Part shown: in pieces, positions 1 to 5,841 of the stretch
Layout of the letters: the number at the start of each line of letters is the position of its first letter
Position numbering within the stretch: the first letter of the stretch is position 1
Source of the DNA: Rhizobiaceae bacterium UBA1291
GTDB lineage: Bacteria; Pseudomonadota; Alphaproteobacteria; Rhizobiales; Rhizobiaceae
Direction: 5' to 3'
Assembly: GCA_002307905.1 (NCBI GenBank)
Contig: DBUL01000185.1
Coordinates: 30,807-36,679 of the forward strand
Length of the DNA stretch: 5,873 nt
Notes under the pieces: model-generated
What the model saw: only the letters and a program-made list of their open reading frames with translations
Told to the model about the DNA's origin: nothing
The model's database searches: none
Translations under genes and position numbers: made by a program

Positions 1-234
1 GTCGATCGCGCCCTGGTGATGGGGGATCATGCCGCGCACGAAGTCGGCATCGGCATCGCCGGAATATTCGATCGCCATGTCCTCGTGCATTTTTGCATTG
101 GCCTCGGCGAAGGCGACACTTGACGGGCTCATGTCCATGCCCGCGACGTGGCCGCTATGGTCGGTTGCGTCCTGGGCGAATGCGACGGTGGAAAGAAGCA
201 GCATGGATGCTGTGATGATGGATTTGAAAAACAT
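1..234 (-). CDS. DUF305 (CopM-like) exported metal-associated protein, partial at C-terminus
   Basis: The first 78 residues of a minus-strand gene are visible; it continues beyond the left edge, so the C-terminal part and stop are missing. The N-terminus (MFFKSIITASMLLLSTVAFA|QD) is a typical Sec signal peptide with cleavage predicted after AFA near residue 20. A His/Met-containing stretch follows (DHSGHVAGMDM, residues 25-35). Near the cut edge is FVRGMIPHHQGAID (residues 65-78), the hallmark of the DUF305 family. Family members are periplasmic or secreted four-helix proteins often found in copper-resistance loci (CopM in cyanobacteria binds copper); the MIPHHQ histidines and Met/His residues are plausible ligands. 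The start is supported by an AAGGGA-like Shine-Dalgarno about 9 nt upstream (minus strand, ~244-249). The gene lies 83 nt downstream of another minus-strand gene for an exported Cys/His-containing protein and is probably co-transcribed with it. Copper as the ligand is inference. Confidence 0.85.
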   Translation of the reverse strand, partial: MFFKSIITASMLLLSTVAFAQDATDHSGHVAGMDMSPSSVAFAEANAKMHEDMAIEYSGDADADFVRGMIPHHQGAID

Positions 235-317
235 AGGGTATTTCCCTTGCTGACGTTGCAGAATGATTGCGCTTCGCAGGCCGGGCTTGCGTCGCGCGTC
301 GTTACATCTTGGCGCGG

Positions 318-707
318 TCAGATGCGGGGAGGGGGATCGAGAGGCGCAGACAGCCAGGAAGCAAAGGCGACGGTGATTGATGGAGCTTCCGCAGCGCGTG
401 GCTGTTTGTCGAAAATCGCAAACTGGAGTGCGGCCGGCAATGTCAGGCAGGCGGCGCAGTGCAGGCCCCGGTCCGACTTTCCTGGATGCGGGCAATCTAC
501 GTCCGCCTGAGCGCTATCCGCGACTGCCTTGGCCTCCGTCTGCATTCCATGGACATGTAGCGCGTGGCCGCTTGCGGCCGGTCCGGCGGCAGCGCTTGCC
601 GGTATCGCGCCCGCAGATGCCGGGACCATTGCCGCCACGCCGGTCAACGGCATGACGCCATAGGCCAGCGCCGCAAGGACAAGGAGGGTTCGAACCAGCA
701 GCTTCAT
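318..707 (-). CDS. Small exported Cys/His-containing protein, DUF2946-like (hypothetical)
   Basis: This minus-strand frame encodes 129 residues. MKLLVRTLLVLAALAYGVMP forms a signal peptide or N-terminal anchor, followed by an Ala/Pro-rich linker (~25-47). A His-containing segment (HALHVHGM, 48-55) and a cysteine cluster follow: C72-P-H74-P, then H83-C84-A-A-C87. The tail is proline-rich and ends PPPRI. Short secreted proteins with a CxxC in an H-C-A-A-C context and a Pro/Arg-rich end resemble DUF2946-type proteins found near copper genes, but the match is by pattern only. A role in periplasmic metal binding or sensing is inferred from the Cys/His residues and the DUF305 gene directly downstream. 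Start choice is uncertain: an in-frame ATG at 725 would add MATFNA, and neither start has a good Shine-Dalgarno. I prefer 707 because the signal peptide then begins with the usual M-K-L-L. Reading further upstream to 1010 would overlap hisS antisense and is unlikely. Confidence 0.65.
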   Translation of the reverse strand: MKLLVRTLLVLAALAYGVMPLTGVAAMVPASAGAIPASAAAGPAASGHALHVHGMQTEAKAVADSAQADVDCPHPGKSDRGLHCAACLTLPAALQFAIFDKQPRAAEAPSITVAFASWLSAPLDPPPRI

Positions 708-737
708 GGCGTTGAAGGTAGCCATGAATTCGGTGAA

Positions 738-785
738 AGCAAGGCCGGTGCCGGGTTCTTGATGTGCCGTGTGGAGGGCCTTGCT
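738..785. promoter_or_regulatory. 9-bp perfect inverted repeat in the divergent intergenic region
   Basis: AGCAAGGCC (738-746) and its exact reverse complement GGCCTTGCT (777-785) flank 30 nt. The repeat lies just upstream of the minus-strand Cys/His-protein gene and about 135-180 nt upstream of hisS. It could be a two-half-site operator for the minus-strand operon or a stem in that operon's 5' leader. The 30-nt spacing is too long for a simple MerR/CueR dyad. The rest of the 708-918 gap shows no further gene. Confidence 0.35.
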
Positions 786-848
786 CTGCCTTCGCCTCGT
801 TTGGTGCAAGAATATGCCAACCGTTCGGCCCGCCTTCCAGCCTTCGCC

Positions 849-877
849 CTTGCCGCCAAAACCCTGATCCTCTAAGA
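849..877 (+). promoter_or_regulatory. Possible hisS promoter
   Basis: CTTGCC (849-854) and CTAAGA (872-877) are separated by 17 nt. This resembles the rhizobial housekeeping pattern CTTGAC-N17-CTATAT with one mismatch in the -35 box and a weaker -10 box. A start just downstream would give a leader of roughly 35 nt before the hisS ATG at 919. It is only a pattern match, but it is the best-placed candidate in the gap. Confidence 0.3.
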
Positions 878-918
878 CACCGACACATTTCAAAACGAAG
901 AAATCCGGTGCCCGCATC

Positions 919-2538
919 ATGAGCGAAAAGACCAAGAAGCCGCAGAAACTGAGAGCCCGCCTGCCGCGCGGCTTCGTCGATCGCGAGGCGGCCGACATTC
1001 GCGCGGTCAACGAAATGACGGCGAAGATCCGCGAAGTCTACGAGCGCTACGGCTTCGACCCGGTCGAAACCCCGCTGTTCGAATATACCGATGCGCTCGG
1101 CAAGTTCCTGCCCGATGCCGACCGGCCGAACGAGGGCGTCTTCTCGCTGATGGACGACGACGAGCAGTGGATGTCGCTGCGCTACGACCTCACCGCGCCG
1201 CTCGCCCGCCATGTCGCGGAAAATTTCAACGAGATCCAGCTGCCCTACCGCACCTATCGCGCCGGCTATGTCTTCCGCAACGAGAAGCCCGGCCCCGGCC
1301 GCTTCCGCCAGTTCATGCAGTTCGATGCGGATTCCGTCGGCGCGCCGGGCGTCCAGGCCGATGCCGAAATGTGCATGATGATGGCCGATACGATGGAAGC
1401 GCTTGGCATCAAGCGCGGCGACTATGTGATCCGGGTGAACAACCGCAAGGTGCTGGATGGCGTGATGGAAGCCATCGGCCTCGGCGGCGAGGAGAATGCC
1501 GGGCGGCGGCTGGGCGTTCTGCGCGCCATGGATAAACTTGACAAGTTTGGCATTGAGGGGGTTCGGTTGCTCCTTGGTCAGGGCCGCAAAGATGAAAGCG
1601 GTGATTTTACCAAGGGCGCGGAGCTAGATCAGCAGCAGATTGCTCGAGTACTTGTCACTCTGGCTGGCGGAAAAGCGGCCGTCCAAGTTGATAGCAGCGA
1701 TCCCAGAATCGCGGACATGAAGGCTTTCTACTCAGATCCCAGCGACAATGAGCCATCTAGCTATGCGGACAACATCCAGGATGCCGAGGCGCTATTGAGC
1801 GTGGCTACCACGGATGTTGGTAGGCAGGGTGCGGAGGAGCTTGTAGCAATGGCTAGGATCTTCTCGGCCTGTGGCTATGAAAGTGGTCGGATAATGATCG
1901 ATCCATCCTGTGTCCGCGGCCTCGAATACTACACCGGCCCCGTCTACGAAGCCGAGCTCACCTTCGACGTGACCAACGAAAAGGGCGAAAAAGTCGTCTT
2001 CGGCTCGGTCGGCGGCGGCGGGCGTTATGATGGTCTCGTCTCGCGCTTCATGGGCCAGCCGGTCCCGGCCACAGGCTTCTCCATCGGCGTCTCGCGCCTG
2101 ATGACGGCGCTGAAGAACCTCGGCAAGCTGGGGACAGACGAGGTTCTGGCGCCGGTGCTGGTCACCGTCATGGACGGCGACGTCGAGAGCATGGGCCGCT
2201 ACCAGCGCTTCACCCAGGCGCTGCGCAACGAAGGCATCCGCGCCGAAATGTACCAGGGCAACTGGAAGAAGTTCGGCAACCAGCTGAAATATGCCGACCG
2301 CCGCGGCTCGCCCATTGCCATCATCCAGGGCGGCGACGAGCGCGCGCAAGGCGTGGTGCAGATCAAGGACCTGATCGAGGGCAAGCGGCTCTCCGGCGAG
2401 ATCACCGACAATGCCGAATGGCGCGAGGCCCGCGTCGCGCAAGAGGTGGTGTCGGAAGCGGAACTGGTCGCCAAGGTCAGGGAGATCCTCGAGGCCCAGG
2501 CGGAAGATCGCCGGCGGGCGAAGCAGGCCGATGTCTGA
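919..2538 (+). CDS. hisS: Histidyl-tRNA synthetase (HisRS), alphaproteobacterial type, with mosaic central region
   Basis: The 539-residue cytoplasmic class II synthetase activates histidine with ATP and charges tRNA-His. Motif 1 lies around residues 46-58 ([13 protein letters not shown]). Motif 2 spans 111-138 ([17 protein letters not shown], then RQFMQFDAD). The histidine-binding motif RGLEYYTG is at 333-340, GGGGRYDGL at 365-373 and motif 3 ([11 protein letters not shown]) at 384-394. The C-terminal anticodon-binding domain covers about 411-525. The motif-2 loop is the alphaproteobacterial form, which is known to coevolve with unusual tRNA-His identity rules. The protein is longer than the roughly 500-510 residues I recall for rhizobial HisRS; the excess maps to about 255-290. 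Residues ~205-330 are encoded by DNA of foreign-looking composition, but the frame is intact and all catalytic motifs remain. No good Shine-Dalgarno precedes the ATG (only GAAGAAA about 16 nt upstream). The start is chosen because [22 protein letters not shown] matches the conserved rhizobial N-terminus. hisZ follows after a 252-bp spacer. Confidence 0.97.
   Translation: MSEKTKKPQKLRARLPRGFVDREAADIRAVNEMTAKIREVYERYGFDPVETPLFEYTDALGKFLPDADRPNEGVFSLMDDDEQWMSLRYDLTAPLARHVAENFNEIQLPYRTYRAGYVFRNEKPGPGRFRQFMQFDADSVGAPGVQADAEMCMMMADTMEALGIKRGDYVIRVNNRKVLDGVMEAIGLGGEENAGRRLGVLRAMDKLDKFGIEGVRLLLGQGRKDESGDFTKGAELDQQQIARVLVTLAGGKAAVQVDSSDPRIADMKAFYSDPSDNEPSSYADNIQDAEALLSVATTDVGRQGAEELVAMARIFSACGYESGRIMIDPSCVRGLEYYTGPVYEAELTFDVTNEKGEKVVFGSVGGGGRYDGLVSRFMGQPVPATGFSIGVSRLMTALKNLGKLGTDEVLAPVLVTVMDGDVESMGRYQRFTQALRNEGIRAEMYQGNWKKFGNQLKYADRRGSPIAIIQGGDERAQGVVQIKDLIEGKRLSGEITDNAEWREARVAQEVVSEAELVAKVREILEAQAEDRRRAKQADV
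1531..1910 (+). other. Atypical-composition segment inside hisS (probable recombinant insertion-domain block)
   Basis: Within this block codon use changes abruptly. CTA, GTA, AGA, AGG, CGA, TTG and many T-ending codons appear that are rare in the rest of hisS and in hisZ and hisG. Hand count for 1561-1860 gives about 56% GC and 57% GC3. Flanking samples (1201-1320 and 1921-2100) give about 64% GC and roughly 83-88% GC3. Edges are estimated: the left near codon 205, just after LRAM, and the right near codon 330, just before VRGLEYYTG. The block encodes the HisRS insertion domain, which contacts the tRNA acceptor arm in characterised HisRS. Protein similarity to rhizobial HisRS is strong outside, fair at the start of the block ([20 protein letters not shown]) and weak in its middle. 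The simplest reading is replacement by homologous recombination from a more distant hisS. Confidence 0.75.
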
Positions 2539-2563
2539 GATTGTCGCTTCTCCCCTCCCCAAT

Positions 2564-2689
2564 CCTCCCCACAAGGGGGAGGGGGCCGGGCGGCGCATGG
2601 CGCCTTTGTCGAGGACAGCCTCCCTGCAGAGTTGGGCTGGTGGAGCGGGCATCTGCCCCGAGTTTTCTCCCCCCTTGTGGGGGGTGAGG
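2564..2689. repeat. Palindromic intergenic repeat element (rhizobial-type C/G-rich hairpin pair)
   Basis: Two hairpins in inverted orientation bracket about 85 bp. The left one pairs CCTCCCC (2564-2570) with GGGGAGG (2576-2582) around ACAAG. The right one pairs CCCCCC (2669-2674) with GGGGGG (2679-2684) around TTGT. The left CCCCACAAGGGGG (2567-2579) is the exact reverse complement of 2670-2682, so the whole element can also fold as one large stem. The interior holds GGCGC-ATG-GCGCC (2592-2604) and CGGGCA-TC-TGCCC around 2646-2659. Elements with CCCCACAAGGGG palindromes are common between genes in Rhizobiales genomes; assignment to a named family would need a genome search. It lies between hisS and hisZ and may add RNA structure that lowers or separates expression of the two genes. 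No gene is visible in 2539-2790. Confidence 0.7.
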
Positions 2690-2743
2690 TACGGTCGGCG
2701 CAGGCGAGCAATCGGTCCAGTGAATCGATTGCAGTGCCGAACG

Positions 2744-2783
2744 CCGGCAGCCCAGAGGGGGGCTTTTTCCTCTACTGCCGGAG
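2744..2783 (+). promoter_or_regulatory. Hairpin that can sequester the hisZ Shine-Dalgarno (possible attenuator)
   Basis: CCGGCAG (2744-2750) pairs perfectly with CTGCCGG (2775-2781). Inside it, AGAGG (2754-2758) pairs with CCTCT (2769-2773), leaving a 10-nt loop that ends in five T's. The outer stem covers the first two bases of the hisZ Shine-Dalgarno GGAG (2780-2783). The fold competes with the terminator-like hairpin at 2749-2768, because both use bases 2749-2750 and the 2754-2764 region. Mutually exclusive folds of this kind are seen in attenuators. Neither a His-rich leader peptide nor a known riboswitch is recognisable, so regulation is inference. Confidence 0.35.
2749..2768 (+). terminator. 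Terminator-like hairpin between hisS and hisZ
   Basis: AGCCC (2749-2753) pairs with GGGCT (2760-2764) around a six-base loop, and the transcript continues with four more U's (2765-2768) then CC. The stem is only 5 bp and the U-run short, so termination would be partial at best. It could separate hisS from hisZ-hisG or act as the OFF fold of an attenuator. Confidence 0.35.
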
Positions 2784-2790
2784 CCGTCCC

Positions 2791-3912
2791 ATGCCGCTGA
2801 TCAACATGCCCGACTTCGCTGGCACCCTTCTCGACGAATTCGCCGCCCGCGCCACGGAGAGGGTCGACACGCCGGTGATCCAGCCGGCCGAGCCTTTTCT
2901 CGACATGGCCGGCGAGGATCTGCGCCGGCGCATCTTCATGACCGAGAACGAGCGGGGGACAAGCCTTTGCCTGCGTCCGGAATTCACCATTCCCGTCTGC
3001 CTGCGCCACATCGAGACCGCGACCGGCACGCCGAAACGCTATGCCTATCTCGGCGAGGTGTTCCGCCAGCGCCGCGACGGCGCCAATGAATTCTACCAGG
3101 CCGGCATCGAGGATCTCGGCGATACCGGCATTGCCAGCGCCGACGCCCGCGCCATCGGTGACGCTCATGCCATTCTTGCCCGACTGCTCCCCGGCCGCAC
3201 GCTGGTCGTGACGCTCGGCGATCAGGCGGTGTTCGAGGCGGTGGTCAAGGCGCTCGGCCTGCCCGCCGGCTGGCAGAAGCGGCTGATCCAGGCCTTCGGC
3301 AATCCCGAACAGATCGACCAGCTGTTGAGGAGGCTTGGCAGCCCCAATCCGGTGCAGGGCCTCGATCCGGAGATCGTCGAAATGGTGTCGAGCGGCCGCG
3401 ACTGGGCGCTGATCGCCCGGATCGACGAGACCATGCAGGCCACCGGCTATTCCACCAATGCCAGCCGCTCGCCGACCGAAATCGCCAGGCGCCTGAAGGA
3501 AAAGCTGGAACTGGCCGAGACCCGGCTCGACGGCGCGGCCCTGCTGCTGCTGCGCGAGTTTCTCTCGCTCGAACTGCCGCTGTCGGAAGCGTCCGCGGCA
3601 CTCGCCGGCTTTGCCGATGCGGCGGGGCTGAAGCTCGGGCCGGCGCTGTCGCGCTTCGACGAGCGGGTTGCCGCCCTTGCCAATATCGGCCTCGATCTTG
3701 CCCGGATCAATTATCGCGCCGCCTTCGGCCGTCCGCTCGACTACTATACCGGCCTCGTCTACGAGATCGGGGTCAAGGGCCAGCCGGCGGTGCTGGCCGG
3801 CGGCGGCCGCTTCGACCGTCTGCTGACCCTGCTCGGCGCCGAAAACCACATTCCGGCCGTCGGCTTCTCGCTTTGGCTCGACCGCATCGAAACTGCGAGG
3901 GGCGCGCAATGA
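2791..3912 (+). CDS. hisZ: ATP phosphoribosyltransferase regulatory subunit (HisRS paralogue)
   Basis: The 373-residue protein is homologous to the HisRS catalytic core but lacks the anticodon-binding domain. With short-form HisG it forms the hetero-octameric ATP phosphoribosyltransferase and, in characterised systems, carries the histidine feedback site. Visible landmarks are a motif-2-like [20 protein letters not shown] (residues 84-103), [12 protein letters not shown] (314-325), equivalent to [12 protein letters not shown] in HisRS, and [10 protein letters not shown] (from 336). The Gly-to-Pro change in RPLDYYTG and the changed motif-2 region fit loss of aminoacylation. Length matches the family. 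The start at 2791 (MPLINMPDF) is chosen because GGAG (2780-2783) lies 7 nt upstream; an ATG at 2806 is a weaker alternative. The stop overlaps the hisG start as ATGA, so translation of HisZ and HisG is probably coupled, which fits subunits of one enzyme. Confidence 0.95.
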   Translation: MPLINMPDFAGTLLDEFAARATERVDTPVIQPAEPFLDMAGEDLRRRIFMTENERGTSLCLRPEFTIPVCLRHIETATGTPKRYAYLGEVFRQRRDGANEFYQAGIEDLGDTGIASADARAIGDAHAILARLLPGRTLVVTLGDQAVFEAVVKALGLPAGWQKRLIQAFGNPEQIDQLLRRLGSPNPVQGLDPEIVEMVSSGRDWALIARIDETMQATGYSTNASRSPTEIARRLKEKLELAETRLDGAALLLLREFLSLELPLSEASAALAGFADAAGLKLGPALSRFDERVAALANIGLDLARINYRAAFGRPLDYYTGLVYEIGVKGQPAVLAGGGRFDRLLTLLGAENHIPAVGFSLWLDRIETARGAQ

Positions 3913-4604
3913 CCATCACCATCGGGCTGCCCTCCAAGGGCCGGATGAAGGATGATTGCCAGGCCGTGTTCGAACGCGCCGGCATGAAGATCGTCGCCGT
4001 CGGTAATGACCGCTCCTATCGCGGTCGCGTCGAAGGCATGGACGACATCGAGATCGCCTTTCTGTCGGCATCTGAAATCGCCCGCGAGATCGGCGCCGGC
4101 ACGGTCGATTTCGGCGTGACCGGCGAAGACCTGATCCGCGAGGGGCTGGCAGAGGCCGACAAGCGCGTCGAAATCTGCGCTCGCCTCGGCTTCGGCCATG
4201 CCAATGTCGTCGTCGCCGTTCCGGAAATCTGGCTCGACGTCGACACCATGGCCGATCTGGGCGACGTCGCCGCCGAGTTCCGCACCCGCCACGGCCGCCG
4301 TCTGGCGATCGCCACGAAATACTGGCGCCTGACCCAGCAGTTCTTCTCCAGCCAGCACGGCATCCAGCTCTACCGCATCGTCGAAAGCCTCGGCGCGACG
4401 GAAGGAGCACCTGCCGCCGGCCAGGCCGATATCATCGTCGACATCACCTCGACCGGCTCGACGCTCAAGGCCAATCACCTGAAGATCCTGTCCGACGGCG
4501 TCATCCTCAAGTCCGAGGCCTGCCTGGTGCGAGCCCGCAAGGCCGAGCATGATGCCGACCCGCTGGTGGCAAGGATCGTCGAGGCGGTGAGAGGCGCGCT
4601 GTGA
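3909..4604 (+). CDS. hisG: ATP phosphoribosyltransferase catalytic subunit, short form
   Basis: The 231-residue cytoplasmic enzyme catalyses the first committed step of histidine synthesis: ATP plus PRPP gives phosphoribosyl-ATP and pyrophosphate. The N-terminus [13 protein letters not shown], the [11 protein letters not shown] segment (66-76) and the PRPP-binding stretch [18 protein letters not shown] (174-191) are diagnostic. The protein ends soon after the KSEACLV strand (201-207). It therefore lacks the C-terminal regulatory ACT-like domain of long-form HisG and depends on HisZ, encoded immediately upstream. The start at 3909 is preferred over an in-frame ATG at 3873 because GAGGGG (3897-3902) is 6 nt upstream, the ATGA overlap with hisZ is typical, and conserved sequence begins here. 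Its stop overlaps the next gene's start as GTGA. Confidence 0.96.
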   Translation: MTITIGLPSKGRMKDDCQAVFERAGMKIVAVGNDRSYRGRVEGMDDIEIAFLSASEIAREIGAGTVDFGVTGEDLIREGLAEADKRVEICARLGFGHANVVVAVPEIWLDVDTMADLGDVAAEFRTRHGRRLAIATKYWRLTQQFFSSQHGIQLYRIVESLGATEGAPAAGQADIIVDITSTGSTLKANHLKILSDGVILKSEACLVRARKAEHDADPLVARIVEAVRGAL

Positions 4605-5206
4605 ACGAGGAGGCCGATGCCATTCTCGGCCTCTACGAGCGCCACGCGCTCAGCTTCGACCGCATCCGTGGCAAGCAGCTGTTCGAAAAGCCCTGGCTCG
4701 ACCGGTTCGTGGCGCTACTGCCGCCGGGCGGCGCGATCCTCGACATCGGCTGTGGCCCGGGCGAGCCGATCGCCGCGGACCTTGTCGGGCGCGGTTTCGC
4801 ACTGACCGGGGTCGACGGTTCGCCGAGCCTGATTGATCTTTGCCGCCTCCGGCTTCCCTCGGGCGAATGGCACGTGGCCGACATGCGCCGCCTTTCGCTT
4901 GGCCGCCGTTTCGCCGGCCTGATCGCCTGGCACAGTTTCTTCCACCTGACCATGGACGAACAACGGCGCATGTTCGCGCTGTTCGCGGACCATGCCGCCC
5001 CCGGCGCGGCGCTGATGTTCACGTCGGGACCAGGCGAGGGCGTGGCGATCGGGACGTTCGAGGGCGAGCCGCTCTATCATGCGAGCCTCGATCCCGACGA
5101 ATACCGTCGCCTGCTGTACGAGCATGGTTTTGAGGTGGTCGCGCATGTCGCCGAGGACCCGGCCTGCGGCGGCGCGACCGTCTGGCTGGCGCGCGCCATC
5201 GCCTGA
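4601..5206 (+). CDS. Class I SAM-dependent methyltransferase, substrate unknown
   Basis: The 201-residue protein has a Rossmann-type methyltransferase fold. Motif I is [11 protein letters not shown] (47-56), which binds SAM. The acidic residue after strand 2 is D72 in GVDGSPSLI, expected to hold the ribose hydroxyls. WHVADMRRL (90-98) is the adenine-site region, and [10 protein letters not shown] (107-116) fits motif IV. There is no signal peptide or membrane segment. The start is GTG at 4601, overlapping the hisG stop as GTGA, with GAGG (4591-4594) 6 nt upstream; this suggests translational coupling to hisG. Codon use matches hisG. Substrate and biological role cannot be read from the sequence. 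It resembles broad small-molecule methyltransferases rather than rRNA or DNA enzymes, and position alone does not show a role in histidine metabolism. Confidence 0.87.
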   Translation: MNEEADAILGLYERHALSFDRIRGKQLFEKPWLDRFVALLPPGGAILDIGCGPGEPIAADLVGRGFALTGVDGSPSLIDLCRLRLPSGEWHVADMRRLSLGRRFAGLIAWHSFFHLTMDEQRRMFALFADHAAPGAALMFTSGPGEGVAIGTFEGEPLYHASLDPDEYRRLLYEHGFEVVAHVAEDPACGGATVWLARAIA

Positions 5207-5211
5207 ACACG

Positions 5212-5239
5212 AAAAAACCGCCGGATCGCTCCGACGGTT
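5212..5239 (-). terminator. Intrinsic terminator for the doxX-like gene (convergent junction)
   Basis: AACCG (5216-5220) pairs with CGGTT (5235-5239) and CGGA (5222-5225) with TCCG (5230-5233), with one C/A mismatch and a TCGC tetraloop. On the minus strand the stem runs into six T's (complement of A5212-5217), a good rho-independent terminator 24 nt after the DoxX stop. On the plus strand the U-run is missing, so it would end methyltransferase transcripts less efficiently. Confidence 0.8.
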
Positions 5240-5263
5240 CTGGGGCAGGGATCGGGAATTGCC

Positions 5264-5707
5264 TCAGGCGGCGACGGCCACGCCGCGGCGGGCGTCGAGC
5301 GAATAGGCGCCCGGGCCGAAGGTGGCGAGCAGGATGTAGGCGCCGGCCAGCGTGATGTTCTTCATCATCATGATCTGGTTGAGCACGGTCAGCCAGCCGT
5401 TTGCGGCAGCCGGAAAGTCCGGAACGTTGATCGCCGAGCCGTGGAAGACGACGCCGGTGAATACGCAGAACAGAGCGAGCAGCCAGCCGGTGATCTTGGT
5501 CTGGAAGCCGACGAGGACGAACAGGCCCGCGACCAGTTCGAACAGGCCGGCGAGATAGGCGAGTGCGGTTGCTGCGGGCAGGCCGGCGCCGGCGATCATG
5601 CCGGCGGTTCCGGCCGGGTCGAGCAGCTTGCCGAAACCGGAATAGATGAAGATGAAGGAGAGAAGGACGCGGGCGACAAGGATAAGGGCGTTATTGCTGC
5701 TGGACAT
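5264..5707 (-). CDS. DoxX-family inner-membrane protein
   Basis: The 147-residue protein has four predicted transmembrane helices: about 7-25 (ALILVARVLLSFIFIYSGF), 46-68 (rich in Leu/Ala/Val, with GLFELVAGLFVLVGF), 72-90 (ITGWLLALFCVFTGVVFH) and 117-133 (NITLAGAYILLATFGPG). The N-terminal R-x-L-L-S-F-I-F-I-Y-S-G-F-G-K-L, GLFELVAGL on helix 2 and the N-Q-I-M-M-M-K-N-I-T-L-A-G segment are typical of the DoxX/YphA-like family. The name comes from a thiosulfate:quinone oxidoreductase subunit, but most bacterial members are of unknown function, some linked to redox stress. The start at 5707 (MSSSNNAL) is chosen for its Shine-Dalgarno AGGAG (5714-5718 on the complement) 6 nt upstream; a longer frame from 5782 adds only non-conserved sequence. 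It diverges from the gene starting at 5842, with a palindrome between them. Confidence 0.9.
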   Translation of the reverse strand: MSSSNNALILVARVLLSFIFIYSGFGKLLDPAGTAGMIAGAGLPAATALAYLAGLFELVAGLFVLVGFQTKITGWLLALFCVFTGVVFHGSAINVPDFPAAANGWLTVLNQIMMMKNITLAGAYILLATFGPGAYSLDARRGVAVAA

Positions 5708-5806
5708 GTTCGGCTCCTGCGCACGGGCTTCTGGGTTGGCCCGGTGCGCTGCTGGTTGAATTTTCTGGAGCGGTTGTCTCACCTCTTCGCTGTGCGCGAT
5801 AGATAG

Positions 5807-5829
5807 ACGATCCTTGACTGATCGTTCAG
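5807..5829. promoter_or_regulatory. Candidate TetR-type operator between divergent genes
   Basis: CTGA-TCGT-TCAG (5818-5829) is an inverted repeat within TTGACTGATCGTTCAGC, close to the ACTGA-N4-TCAGT boxes often seen before TetR-family genes in alphaproteobacteria. An overlapping ACGATC (5807-5812) / GATCGT (5820-5825) dyad is also present. The site lies 13 nt before the plus-strand start at 5842 and about 110 nt upstream of doxX, so a regulator bound here could control both. No convincing -35/-10 pair was found for either direction. Confidence 0.45.
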
Positions 5830-5841
5830 CAAAAGGAAACG

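Noticed and set aside
708..1010. N-terminal extension of the minus-strand Cys/His protein up to position 1010
   Set aside because: The added residues are basic and non-conserved, overlap the hisS start antisense, and would bury the clear signal peptide that begins at 707.
1531..1910. The atypical hisS block as an intein, intron or insertion sequence
   Set aside because: The frame continues through it and the first part still matches HisRS ([20 protein letters not shown]). No splice-type residues, terminal inverted repeats or transposase are visible, so replacement of homologous sequence fits better.
2539..2790. CRISPR array or small leader-peptide gene in the hisS-hisZ spacer
   Set aside because: Only two inverted hairpin copies exist rather than regular direct repeats, and no short frame with a ribosome binding site and His codons was found.
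3873..3908. Upstream ATG as hisG start (adds [12 protein letters not shown])
   Set aside because: The extra residues are not part of HisG, and the start at 3909 has a better Shine-Dalgarno and the usual ATGA coupling with hisZ.
1792..3909. A 705-codon open frame on the minus strand opposite hisS and hisZ
   Set aside because: It runs antisense to two well-conserved genes, its composition is what high-GC3 plus-strand codons produce in the opposite frame, and its protein has no recognisable domain. It is a shadow frame.
3759..4550. A 263-codon minus-strand frame opposite hisG
   Set aside because: It is an Asp/Gly/Ala-rich antisense artefact of hisG codon bias, with no start context and no known motif.
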